Assembly: GCA_018401465.1 (NCBI GenBank) | Contig: JAGYKE010000004.1 | Location: 1,581,857-1,645,856 of the forward strand | From: Aestuariivita sp. | GTDB taxonomy: Bacteria > Pseudomonadota > Alphaproteobacteria > Rhodobacterales > Rhodobacteraceae | DNA length: 64,000 bases | Direction of reading: 5' to 3' | Translations under genes and position numbers: made by a program | The notes under the pieces: generated by a model | Seen by the model: the letters and a program-made list of their open reading frames with translations, nothing else | Told to the model about the DNA's origin: nothing | The model's database searches: none | In this document: positions 35,928-44,313 of the stretch, in pieces | Layout: each line of letters opens with the position of its first letter | How positions within the stretch are numbered: position 1 is the stretch's first letter

Positions 35928-35988
35928 GTCGCGAGGCCGCGACGGGTGGGGTTTTTTGTCGCCGCGCAGGCGATGGAAGGAGGAAGCG

Positions 35989-37170
35989 ATGTCCGACACT
36001 TGGAAACCCCGCACGGCGGCCGTGCATGGCGGCACGCGCCGCAGTCAGTATGGTGAGCTGAGCGAGGCGATCTTCCTCACCCAAGGCTTCGCCTATGACA
36101 GTGCCGAGGCGGCCGAGGCGCGGTTTCTGCAGGCGGGCCCCGACGAGTTCATCTATGCACGATACGGCAACCCCACCGTCGCGATGTTCGAGGACCGCAT
36201 CGCGCTTCTCGAAGGGGCCGAGGACGGCTTCGCAACGGCCAGCGGCATGGCGGCGGTGTCGGGCGCGTTGATGGCGATGCTGAAGGCGGGCGATCATGTC
36301 GTCGCGGCGCGGGCCTTGTTCGGATCGTGCCTTTACGTGCTGGAAGAGGTGCTGCGCCGCTACGGTGTCGAGGTCGATCTGATCGACGGCACCGACATGG
36401 ATCAATGGGCCAGCGCGATCCGGCCCGGCACGCGCGCGGTGTTCTTCGAGTCGATCTCCAACCCCACGCTTGAGGTCATTGATATCAAAGGGGTCTGCGA
36501 ACTTGCCCACAAGGTGGGTGCGCTGGTCGTGGTGGACAATGTCTTTGCCACGCCGGTCTTTTCGCGCGCCATCGCGCAGGGGGCGGACGTCGTCATCTAT
36601 TCGGCCACCAAGCATATCGACGGGCAGGGCCGCGCGCTGGGCGGCGTAATCCTCGGGCGGCGCGACTTCATCCGGAAGGTGGTCGAGCCCTACATGAAGC
36701 ATACCGGGGGGGCGATGTCGCCCTTCACCGCCTGGGTCATGCTGAAGGGGCTCGAGACCATGAGCCTGCGCGTCAACGCTCAGGCCGATACCGCGCTGCG
36801 CCTGACCGAGGCGCTGCAGGGCCATGGCAAGCTGTCGCGCGTGATCTATCCCGGCCACCCGTCGCATCCGCAGCATGCGCTGGCCGCCGGGCAGATGGAC
36901 AAGGGCGGCACTGTCGTTTCGATCGATCTTGCCGAAGGGCAGGAGGCGGCCTTCAGGTTCCTCAACACGCTGAAAATCGCGAAGATTTCCAACAATCTGG
37001 GAGATGCGAAAAGCATCGTGACCCACCCCGCCACGACGACACACCAGCGCCTGCCGCAGGACCAGAAGGACCTTCTGGGCATCACGCCGGGCCTTGTGCG
37101 CATTTCGGTCGGGATCGAGGATGGTGGGGACCTGATCGCCGATATCTTGCAGGCTCTGGAAACCGCGTAA
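35989..37170 (+). CDS. metZ: O-succinylhomoserine sulfhydrylase
   Basis: A 393-residue PLP enzyme of the Cys/Met metabolism family that makes homocysteine from an acylhomoserine and sulfide. It starts MSDTWKPRTAAVHGGTRRS; the PLP lysine is in DVVIYSATKHIDGQGRALGG, with YARYGNPTVAMFE and the C-terminal SNNLGDAKSIVTHPATTTH, all typical of MetZ. It is preceded by GGAGGAAG and by a SAM-II riboswitch, which matches a role in methionine synthesis. Confidence 0.96.
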   Translation: MSDTWKPRTAAVHGGTRRSQYGELSEAIFLTQGFAYDSAEAAEARFLQAGPDEFIYARYGNPTVAMFEDRIALLEGAEDGFATASGMAAVSGALMAMLKAGDHVVAARALFGSCLYVLEEVLRRYGVEVDLIDGTDMDQWASAIRPGTRAVFFESISNPTLEVIDIKGVCELAHKVGALVVVDNVFATPVFSRAIAQGADVVIYSATKHIDGQGRALGGVILGRRDFIRKVVEPYMKHTGGAMSPFTAWVMLKGLETMSLRVNAQADTALRLTEALQGHGKLSRVIYPGHPSHPQHALAAGQMDKGGTVVSIDLAEGQEAAFRFLNTLKIAKISNNLGDAKSIVTHPATTTHQRLPQDQKDLLGITPGLVRISVGIEDGGDLIADILQALETA

Positions 37171-37251
37171 GAGGCGCGCGCCGAGTGATCTGACCCCCGG
37201 CTCGTTGCGTATATCCTCAGCAAGTTGGAAATACTTTTGCCCGGGACCTAT

Positions 37252-37270
37252 GTTTGCGGGACCGGCAAAC
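37252..37270 (+). promoter_or_regulatory. Inverted repeat before folE2
   Basis: GTTTGC and GCAAAC flank seven bases (GGGACCG), 14 bases before the folE2 start. It could be an operator or a hairpin over the ribosome site region. FolE2 genes are often under zinc control, but this does not look like a typical Zur box. Confidence 0.35.
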
Positions 37271-37284
37271 CTGAGGGGGACTTC

Positions 37285-38388
37285 ATGAACATCCATGCGC
37301 CGAACATTGACGCGATGCCCGACCGCAACGAGGCCGAGGCAGCGCTGAACACATTGCGCAAATGGGCCCAGTCGGCCAGCAAGGCCGACATCGTCGAGCT
37401 TGACCCGTCGGTTGCGCGGCTGGTGCCCGGTGCGGCGGGCGTGGATTACCCCGCGCTGGCCCGGGTCTATCCGGAAGGCTTTACCGTCGACAGCGCCTAC
37501 AAGGACACGCTGCCCGACCTGCAGAACGGCCCGTCGAGCCTGATCCGCGGCGCGCGCCAGCGCATTCAGCATGTGGGCATTTCCAACTTCCGCCTGCCAC
37601 TGCGCGTGCGCACCCGCGATGCGGGCGAGATGACGCTTGAGACCTCGGTCACCGGCACGGTAAGCCTCGAAGCCGACAAGAAGGGCATCAACATGAGCCG
37701 CATCATGCGGTCCTTCTATGGCCATGCCGACCGCACCTTCAGCTTCGGTGTGATCGAGGCGGCGCTGGATGACTACAAGTCGGACCTTGGCAGCTTCGAC
37801 GCCCGCATCCAAATGCGGTTTTCCTTTCCGATGAAGGTGAAAAGCCTGCGCTCGGGGCTGGAGGGATACCAGTATTACGACATCGCGCTTGAACTGGTGG
37901 AACGCGCCGGCATGCGGTCGCGGATCATGCATCTTGACTATGTCTATTCGTCGACCTGCCCCTGTTCGCTTGAGCTTTCCGAACACGCGCGCGCCCTGCG
38001 CGGCCAGCTGGCCACGCCGCATTCGCAGCGGTCCGTCGCGCGGATTTCGGTCGTGCTGGACGATGCCCGGGATTGCCTGTGGTTCGAGGACCTGATCGAA
38101 GCCTGCCGCCGCGCCGTCCCGACCGAGACGCAGGTCATGGTCAAGCGCGAGGATGAACAGGCCTTCGCGGAACTGAACGCCGCCAACCCGATCTTCGTGG
38201 AAGACGCCGCGCGGCTGTTTTGCGAAGTGCTTCTGGCGGATCACCGGATCGGGGATTTCCGCGTGATCGCGAGCCATCAGGAAAGCCTGCACAGCCATGA
38301 CGCGGTGTCGATCCTGACGGAAGGGCCCACCTTCGCGCAGGCGAGCCTTGATCCGCGGCTGTTCGCGACGCTGTTCCACGTCGGCTGA
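37285..38388 (+). CDS. folE2: GTP cyclohydrolase FolE2 (type IB)
   Basis: A 367-residue enzyme that converts GTP to dihydroneopterin triphosphate, the first step of folate synthesis, with broad metal use rather than zinc only. It has QHVGISNFRLPLRV, the catalytic Cys region YVYSSTCPCSLELSEHAR and the C-terminal VIASHQESLHSHDAVS with metal-binding histidines. It has the longer N-terminal extension typical of proteobacteria. Later folate genes folB and folP lie at 51415-53330 in this window. Confidence 0.95.
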   Translation: MNIHAPNIDAMPDRNEAEAALNTLRKWAQSASKADIVELDPSVARLVPGAAGVDYPALARVYPEGFTVDSAYKDTLPDLQNGPSSLIRGARQRIQHVGISNFRLPLRVRTRDAGEMTLETSVTGTVSLEADKKGINMSRIMRSFYGHADRTFSFGVIEAALDDYKSDLGSFDARIQMRFSFPMKVKSLRSGLEGYQYYDIALELVERAGMRSRIMHLDYVYSSTCPCSLELSEHARALRGQLATPHSQRSVARISVVLDDARDCLWFEDLIEACRRAVPTETQVMVKREDEQAFAELNAANPIFVEDAARLFCEVLLADHRIGDFRVIASHQESLHSHDAVSILTEGPTFAQASLDPRLFATLFHVG

Positions 38389-38404
38389 GGGGGTCGCCCC
38401 CCTC
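38387..38404 (+). terminator. Terminator of folE2
   Basis: A GAGGGGG stem (38387-38393) and CCCCCTC (38398-38404) overlap the folE2 stop codon. There is no T-tract. Confidence 0.55.
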
Positions 38405-38435
38405 GGGCTGCTTGCATCCGCCCGTCCGACGTGAC

Positions 38436-38516
38436 GGGCGCGGTCTGGCCCACCCGGACCGCGCCCGGGCTACACTGCCCAAGTTTTCTGCGCTCGCAAT
38501 GCTGCAGCGCAGAAAA
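38436..38516. other. Two further stem-loops in the folE2 to phasin gap
   Basis: GGGCGCGGTC (38436-38445) pairs with GACCGCGCCC (38457-38466). TTTTCTGCGCT (38484-38494) pairs perfectly with AGCGCAGAAAA (38506-38516) around an 11-base loop. The latter can act as a bidirectional terminator with T and A tracts within the stem. The remaining gap to 38596 holds the AAGGGAGAG ribosome site of the next gene. Confidence 0.55.
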
Positions 38517-38596
38517 ATCCTTCACGAAGGCCCTTTCCCCCTGTAATCTGCAAGTCAGACCCGTGCGCGCGCCAAACGCCCGGGAAGGGAGAGCCG

Positions 38597-38974
38597 ATGG
38601 AGCGTCTGACCGAACACGCCGCCCGAACCATGCACGTGTGGGTCGCCTGCGGCCGACTGGCTGCAGATATCCAGAGCGTCATGGTCATGCGGCTTCTGGG
38701 GCTTGGCGGGGTCTGGCGGGTCGATCCCGCGGAAACCCGCGCAATGGTTGAAGAAAAGCTGCCCGCCTTCACCGAGGCGATGGTCGGCGGCACGCTGCAA
38801 GCGGTCGCCGGGCGACGTCCGGACGAGGTGGCCTGGGCGCTGATCGAACCCTTTTCGCACAAGGCGCGCAGCAATCGCCAACGTCTGCTGCAACAGGGGC
38901 CGCGGTTCCCGCGCGGCACCCGGAAGACCCCGAATCGGAGTGAGGACAATGAACCCGATACAGACACAGCTTGA
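38597..38974 (+). CDS. Small helical protein, phasin-like, first of pair
   Basis: A 125-residue protein starting MERLTEHAARTMHVWVACGRL with GRRPDEVAWALIEPFSHKARSNRQRLL later. It looks all-helical, with hydrophobic faces, and ends in a basic tail. Together with the next gene it resembles the small phasin-like or so-called antifreeze protein pairs of Rhodobacterales that may coat granules or membranes, but I recognise no defined family. The ATG is preceded by AAGGGAGAG. It overlaps the next gene by 26 bases. Confidence 0.6.
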   Translation: MERLTEHAARTMHVWVACGRLAADIQSVMVMRLLGLGGVWRVDPAETRAMVEEKLPAFTEAMVGGTLQAVAGRRPDEVAWALIEPFSHKARSNRQRLLQQGPRFPRGTRKTPNRSEDNEPDTDTA

Positions 38975-39281
38975 ACTTTCCTCGGCCTGTTTCCGGGTCG
39001 TGGGCCATGTGGTGGAAGCGCAGTTGCGCTTCGCGACCGTGCTGACGCAATCCATGATGAAGGCGCCGTTTGCCCAGATGCGCGCCCTGCGCGCAGCTGC
39101 CGCGCAGCCCGTCGCGCCGCTGGGCAAGGCCGCCGCGCCCGCCCCGGTCGAGACGCTCGCGCCGAAGCGTCGCGCCGCCAAGGCCGCGGCGAAGGAGACC
39201 CCGCCTGCCGCGCCGCGCGCGCGCCGGACCCGGGTGCCCGCGACCCCGCCCGCCATGCCCGAACCCGCCGTAAAAGGCTGA
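38949..39281 (+). CDS. Phasin-like protein with Ala/Pro/Lys tail, second of pair
   Basis: A 110-residue protein. Residues 6-48 (TQLELSSACFRVVGHVVEAQ and LRFATVLTQSMMKAPFAQMR) form an amphipathic helix pair like those of phasins, which bind polyhydroxyalkanoate granules. The rest is a low-complexity Ala/Pro tail with basic blocks (PKRRAAKAAAKE, RARRTR) reminiscent of PhaF/histone-H1-like tails that bind DNA. ATG at 38949 is preferred to a GTG three codons upstream. The overlap with the preceding gene implies coupled translation. Confidence 0.6.
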   Translation: MNPIQTQLELSSACFRVVGHVVEAQLRFATVLTQSMMKAPFAQMRALRAAAAQPVAPLGKAAAPAPVETLAPKRRAAKAAAKETPPAAPRARRTRVPATPPAMPEPAVKG

Positions 39282-39337
39282 CGCGCCCCGGGCTTGCCGC
39301 TTGACAGCGTGCATGGGGCGCGCCAACGCTCGGCCCC

Positions 39338-40786
39338 ATGCTCGATCTGCGACCCGTCGGATACGTCATCGGCCTGCTGGTCGCGGTTCTCGGCGCGACG
39401 ATGCTGGCGCCGCTGGCCATGGACGTGGCCGTCGGCAACGGTCACTGGCCCGTTTTTCTGGAAAGCGCCGTGATCACCATTCTGGTCGGCGCGGTCATGG
39501 CGCTGTCCTGCGCCAATGGTGTGAAGGAAGGGTTGACGATCCAGCAGACCTTCCTTCTGACCTCCAGCGTCTGGGTCGCACTGCCGTTTTTCGGGGCGTT
39601 GCCCTTCATTCTGGGCGAGACCGAGTTGCGCTTTGTCGATGCGTTCTTCGAGGCGATGTCGGGCCTGACCACCACGGGATCGACGGTGATCGAAGGGCTC
39701 GACACCCTGCCCGAGGGCCTTTTGCTGTGGCGCGGCATCCTGCAATGGCTGGGCGGCATCGGGATCATTATTGTCGCCATGGTTTTCCTGCCGGAGCTGC
39801 GTGTGGGCGGCATGCAGATTTTCCGATCGGAAGCCTTCGACACGATGGGCAAGATCCTGCCCCGGGCGACGCAGATCGCGCGCAGCATCTCGGTGATCTA
39901 CGTGTCGCTGACCCTGATCTGCGGGCTGTGCTACATGCTGGTTGGGCTGGGCGGGTTCGATGCTACGGTCCACGCCATGACGACCATCGCGACGGGGGGC
40001 TTCGCCACGTCGGATTCGTCCTTCGCCGCGCTGGGCCGGGGCGCGGAGTATGTCGCCGTCGTCTTCATGGGGCTTGCCGCGCTGCCGTTCGTGCGGTTCG
40101 TCCAGTTCGTGGCGGGCGATCCCCAGCCGCTGCTGAAGGACACGCAGGTCAGGGCGTTCTTCCTGACTTTGGGCGTGATTGTCCTTGCTCTGACGCTCTG
40201 GGTCATGTCGCAAGATCACCTGCGCGGCGAAGAGGCCTTCCGCAAGGCGCTGTTCAACACGATGTCGCTGATCACCGGCACCGGATATGCCAGCGCCGAT
40301 TACATGACCTGGGGCAGTTTCGCGGTGGCGATGCTGTTCTTCATCGGCCTGATCGGCGGCTGCGCCGGATCGACCGCCTGTTCGATCAAGATCTTCCGCT
40401 ATCAGCTTCTGTTTGCGTCGATCCAGGTTCAGATATCGCGCATCCGCATGCCGAACGGGGTCTTCGCGCCGCGCTATGACGGGCGCGTGGTGGGCGAGGA
40501 CGTGCTGAATTCGGTCATGTCGTTCTTCATGTTCTTTGTCGTCACGCTGGGCGTGGTGGCAGTGGCGTTGGGGATGACGGGGCTCGACCTGATCACATCC
40601 GTGTCGGGCGCGGCGGCGGCGCTGGCCAATATCGGCCCGGGTCTGGGGCCCGAGATCGGGCCTGCAGGCAGTTTCGCGGGGCTCAACGACACGGCGAAGT
40701 GGATCCTGTCCTTCGCCATGCTGATCGGGCGGCTGGAGCTTCTGGTCGTCTTCGCGATCTTCACCATCCGGTTCTGGAGGGACTGA
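39338..40786 (+). CDS. trkH: Potassium uptake protein TrkH
   Basis: A 482-residue membrane channel for potassium entry. The four pore loops with the central glycine can be seen: MSGLTTTGSTVIEG, MTTIATGGFATSDSS, MSLITGTGYASADY and AALANIGPGLGP. Length and helix pattern are those of TrkH/TrkG. It needs the cytoplasmic TrkA, which is not in this window. The next gene starts three bases after it, so they are co-transcribed, though no functional link is evident. Confidence 0.95.
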   Translation: MLDLRPVGYVIGLLVAVLGATMLAPLAMDVAVGNGHWPVFLESAVITILVGAVMALSCANGVKEGLTIQQTFLLTSSVWVALPFFGALPFILGETELRFVDAFFEAMSGLTTTGSTVIEGLDTLPEGLLLWRGILQWLGGIGIIIVAMVFLPELRVGGMQIFRSEAFDTMGKILPRATQIARSISVIYVSLTLICGLCYMLVGLGGFDATVHAMTTIATGGFATSDSSFAALGRGAEYVAVVFMGLAALPFVRFVQFVAGDPQPLLKDTQVRAFFLTLGVIVLALTLWVMSQDHLRGEEAFRKALFNTMSLITGTGYASADYMTWGSFAVAMLFFIGLIGGCAGSTACSIKIFRYQLLFASIQVQISRIRMPNGVFAPRYDGRVVGEDVLNSVMSFFMFFVVTLGVVAVALGMTGLDLITSVSGAAAALANIGPGLGPEIGPAGSFAGLNDTAKWILSFAMLIGRLELLVVFAIFTIRFWRD

Positions 40787-40788
40787 CC

Positions 40789-42378
40789 ATGCAGCGACCC
40801 CTTGGCGCACAGATCTCGCACATGCTGAAGGCGCGCGGCGTCGATGTGATCTTCGGCATTCCGGGCGTCCACAATCAGGAGCTTTACCGCGGGATCGAGG
40901 AGGCGGGGATCACCCATGTTCTGGCGCGTCACGAACAGGGGGCCGGGTTCATGGCTGACGGTTACGCGCGCGCAAGCGGGCGGCCGGGGGTGGCCTATGT
41001 CATCACCGGGCCGGGGCTGACCAACCTCATGACGCCGCTGGGGCAGGCCTATTCGGACAGCGTGCCGGTGCTGGCGATATCCTCGGGGTTGAACGATGTC
41101 GCGGCGCGGCAGGGGCAGTTGCACCAGATGCTCGACCAGCGCGCGGCCGCCGCGACGGTCTGCGCCGCGTCGGACGAGGCGCGCGATGCGGATGCCGCCT
41201 ATGCGCTGATCGACCGCGCCTTCGCGGCCTTCGCCGGGGCGCGCCCGCGTCCGCGCCATGTGCAGGTGCCCATTCCGCTGCTCGAAGGCGACGCGCCGTC
41301 GCCGCCGCCGCCGCCCGCCGCGCCGGTCCTGCCGCGCGCGCCGGATGCCGTTCTGGAACAGGCGGTCTGCGCCCTCGTCGCTGCGAAGAAGCCGCTGTTC
41401 ATCCTGGGCGGCGGCGCGCGCGGGGCGGCACCGGTGATGGCGGACCTGCTGGCGCTGACCGGGGGGGCGGCCTTCGTCACCTATGCGGGCCGCGGATGCG
41501 TTCCACAGGACAACCCCATGTTCTGCGGGTCATATCTGTCGCGGCCCGACAGCGCGCGGGTGCTGGCCGAGGCCGATCTGATCGTGGCCGCGGGCACGGA
41601 ACTGGCGCAGGTGGACCTTTGGCGCGACGATCCCGGGCATCGCTGCCCGGTCCTGCGGATCGACATCGACCCGGGCGTGCTGGCGCAATGCCGCGCAGGG
41701 GATATCCCGGTTCTGGCCGATGCGGGCGCGTTTCTGCAGGCGCTGCGCATCGCGATCCCGGCCCGGGCCGAGGCGCGGGCACCGGCGTGGGACGCCGCCG
41801 GCATTGCCGCCGCGCGCCGCCGCTGGCGGGCAGAGGTCGAGGCCGAATATCCCGGCGTCGTGCCGGTGGTCGAAGCCCTGCGCGCCTGCCTGCCGGACGA
41901 CGCGATGATCTATTCCGACATGACCCAGTTCGCCTATGCCGCGAAAGAAGTCTGGGACATGCCGCGCCCCGGCCACTGGCACCATCCTTTCGGCTTCGGG
42001 ACGCTGGGCTATGCGCTGCCCGCCGCCATCGGCGGGGCACTGGCGCGGCCCGGCCTGCCCACGATCGCGATCGCCGGCGATTACGGCTTTCAATACACAC
42101 TGCAAGAGCTTGGAACGGCAGTGGAACTTGGCTTCCCGCTGCCGATCCTGTTGTGGGACAACGGCAAGCTTGGCGCGATCGAGGCCAGCATGACGCGCGC
42201 CCAGATCGCGCCCAACGCGGTCATCGCGCGCAATCCCGATTTTCTGGCGCTGGCGCGGGCCTATGGTGCGCATGCGGCCGATCCGGACTCGGCCGGTGGC
42301 CTTGCCCGCGCGCTGACGGCGGCCTTCGCCGCCGACCGCCCCACGCTGATCCGGGTCACGCCCGCGATGGCGGTCTGA
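40789..42378 (+). CDS. ThDP-dependent decarboxylase, probably 5-guanidino-2-oxopentanoate decarboxylase type
   Basis: A 529-residue enzyme of the acetolactate synthase/benzoylformate decarboxylase superfamily. The ThDP glutamate is in HVLARHEQGAGFMADGYARAS; the cofactor-binding GDYGFQYTLQELGTAVEL with WDNGKLGAIE is the GDG-N motif region at the C-terminus; the central domain is GGGARGAAPVMADLL. The Pro/Gly-rich layout matches proteins annotated as 5-guanidino-2-oxopentanoate decarboxylase (AruI, arginine transaminase pathway), but acetolactate synthase-like or other 2-oxo acid decarboxylases remain possible. No arginine genes are adjacent. Confidence 0.8.
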   Translation: MQRPLGAQISHMLKARGVDVIFGIPGVHNQELYRGIEEAGITHVLARHEQGAGFMADGYARASGRPGVAYVITGPGLTNLMTPLGQAYSDSVPVLAISSGLNDVAARQGQLHQMLDQRAAAATVCAASDEARDADAAYALIDRAFAAFAGARPRPRHVQVPIPLLEGDAPSPPPPPAAPVLPRAPDAVLEQAVCALVAAKKPLFILGGGARGAAPVMADLLALTGGAAFVTYAGRGCVPQDNPMFCGSYLSRPDSARVLAEADLIVAAGTELAQVDLWRDDPGHRCPVLRIDIDPGVLAQCRAGDIPVLADAGAFLQALRIAIPARAEARAPAWDAAGIAAARRRWRAEVEAEYPGVVPVVEALRACLPDDAMIYSDMTQFAYAAKEVWDMPRPGHWHHPFGFGTLGYALPAAIGGALARPGLPTIAIAGDYGFQYTLQELGTAVELGFPLPILLWDNGKLGAIEASMTRAQIAPNAVIARNPDFLALARAYGAHAADPDSAGGLARALTAAFAADRPTLIRVTPAMAV

Positions 42379-42381
42379 GGA

Positions 42382-44124
42382 TCAGTCCCAGCAACTGACC
42401 AGCACGGTCATCCCCGCCGCGATGCGGTTCAACTCGGCCGGTGTCACCTGACCGTTGCCCGTACCCGCCTGCGCGCTCAGGCCTGCCACTGCCAGAACGT
42501 CGCCGATGGCGCGTGCATTGGCGGCGAAGCTGACGTCGCGCGGCAGTTGCGCGCCCCGGTCGTCGCGGGGCAGGAGCATCCCAAGCACGCCACCGCCGGT
42601 GTCGAAGACGGGGCCACCCGCGTCGCCCGGCAGCGCGTCGAGCGCGAGGCGCTTCAACTCGGTCTCACCGCGCAATCCGGTCACATCGGCGAGCGTGCCG
42701 AAGGTCAGCGTCGGCGCATTCAGGAGGCCTTCGTAGGGAAAGCCCGAGACCGCGACATCGGATTGCAGGCGCGGGACGTCGGAGGACAGGCGCGCGATCG
42801 CCGCAGGGGCCATGGGTTCGGTCGGGCGCAGGACGGCGATACCGAGGGCTTCGTCGGTGGCGACAACCTGCGCGCCCACATCCTGTTCCAGCGTGATGCG
42901 CGCGCAGCCGCGCGCCACTTCGGCGGTGGTGATGACGGTGCCGCGGTTGTCGACGTAGAAACCCGACCGCGACAGGCGCGGGCGGCGGATCTGCAGGCCC
43001 GAGATCAGGTCGACATTCCGCGCCTGATCGGTTCCCGCCGCGGGGTCGAGCACGCCGGGCAGGCGCGTGAAGCTTGCGCGCATCTCGTCGAGGATGCGGG
43101 TGCGGCGGGCTTCGTCGCCCACAGGCCAGATCAGGGTGAAACCCTTGATCTCTCCGTCCCGCAGGCTTGCTTCGGTGTGCGACACGATCCGGTCGTTACG
43201 GCCCGTCAGGGTGAAGCTGTCGCTGCCGCGTTCACGGGGGCCATCCAGCGGCACGATCTCGAGCGTCTGCATGATCTCGTAGAGACCGAAGAGTGACGTC
43301 TGGTCGCCGGGCTGCGAGATCAGGAAGACCTGCACGCCCAGATCGCCCGCGCTGGTGTAGCGGGCGAAGGGGGCTTCGTGGGTCTCGAAGGCGACCTCGC
43401 CCATGGGCATCAGCATCTCGATCCCGGCCTCGTCATCGGTGACCATGGCCATGCCCACGCCGGTGAGCGGCGCATTGTACTGCGCCAGAAGTTCGGCGCG
43501 CTGGGCGGTGGTCAGGACGCCGGTCGCGTCATGGCCATTGGCGATCTGCCAGTCGGTCATGGAGCGGCGTGTGCCCGTGCCGAAGGCGCCGTCGATGGCG
43601 GCGGTGTAGAAGCCCGCCCATTGCAGCGCGATCTGGAGCGCGCGGCGTTCTTCGGCGGTCAGCCGGGCCTCGCTTTGCCGGGCCTCGGCCGGGGTTTCGT
43701 CGGGCAGAACGGTGACCGGGGTTTCCGCCTGCGCCTGCGGTTCGGGATCGGTGCTGGCGACGGGGGCCTCGACCGCGCCGCGCTCCAGAAGATCGGCGCC
43801 TACGGGCCAGAACTGCTGACCCAGACGCTCCGAGAGCTGGACATAGCTGTCACGCGCGATCCGGCCTTCGGCGCGGTAGACGCGCAGCACCTGTTCGGCG
43901 TCGGACCGGGTATAGGGGCCCAGCACGATGGCATACCAGCCGCTGCCGAGCGCGAAGCCGTTCACGTCGGGCAACTGGGCCGCAAAGCGGCGTGCCGCGG
44001 CTTCGGCGTCCTGCAGGCTGGGCTGCGCCTCGATCTGGACCCAGACGATGTCTTCCTGGGCGCGCGCGGCGGGGGAAAGGATAACGATTAACAAAGCGGC
44101 AAGCGCCGCCAATACTGGTTTCAT
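42382..44124 (-). CDS. Secreted trypsin-fold pseudoprotease with SPOR-like and peptidoglycan-binding domains
   Basis: A 580-residue exported protein. Signal peptide: residues 1-22. SPOR-like segment 26-105 (WVQIEAQPSLQDAEAAARRF, ending SYVQLSERLG). Peptidoglycan-binding domain about 155-215 (ALQWAGFYTAAIDGAFGTGTRRSM). C-terminal trypsin-like domain about 390-545. The catalytic positions are all changed: His is Glu402 (VITTAEV), Asp is Gly428 (ALGIAVLR) and Ser is Ala502 (LPGDAGGPVFD). It should bind the cell wall but cannot cleave peptides in the usual way. Start at 44124 (after AGGGA) is preferred over 44154. It is divergent from glyQ. Confidence 0.88.
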   Translation of the reverse strand: MKPVLAALAALLIVILSPAARAQEDIVWVQIEAQPSLQDAEAAARRFAAQLPDVNGFALGSGWYAIVLGPYTRSDAEQVLRVYRAEGRIARDSYVQLSERLGQQFWPVGADLLERGAVEAPVASTDPEPQAQAETPVTVLPDETPAEARQSEARLTAEERRALQIALQWAGFYTAAIDGAFGTGTRRSMTDWQIANGHDATGVLTTAQRAELLAQYNAPLTGVGMAMVTDDEAGIEMLMPMGEVAFETHEAPFARYTSAGDLGVQVFLISQPGDQTSLFGLYEIMQTLEIVPLDGPRERGSDSFTLTGRNDRIVSHTEASLRDGEIKGFTLIWPVGDEARRTRILDEMRASFTRLPGVLDPAAGTDQARNVDLISGLQIRRPRLSRSGFYVDNRGTVITTAEVARGCARITLEQDVGAQVVATDEALGIAVLRPTEPMAPAAIARLSSDVPRLQSDVAVSGFPYEGLLNAPTLTFGTLADVTGLRGETELKRLALDALPGDAGGPVFDTGGGVLGMLLPRDDRGAQLPRDVSFAANARAIGDVLAVAGLSAQAGTGNGQVTPAELNRIAAGMTVLVSCWD

Positions 44125-44313
44125 GATCCCTGTCGATCCATAGGTGTACTTCATTTGCGGAAACTTAACCCGGTTTCGGGCAGCTTGACCATGGTCTGCA
44201 CGCGTCCCGTCTGCCCAATCGCATGCGCACAGCGGCCCGCCCCCGTTGACCCTGCCCCCCGCGCGGCCTAGAGAAAGCGCGCACCGCGACCCCAGCCGCA
44301 GGAAGCAGCCCCG

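Noticed and set aside
35940-35988. Second riboswitch aptamer before metZ
   Set aside because: The repeated GGGGTTTTTTGTCGC unit lacks any SAM-II core elements; it looks like a duplicated terminator arm.
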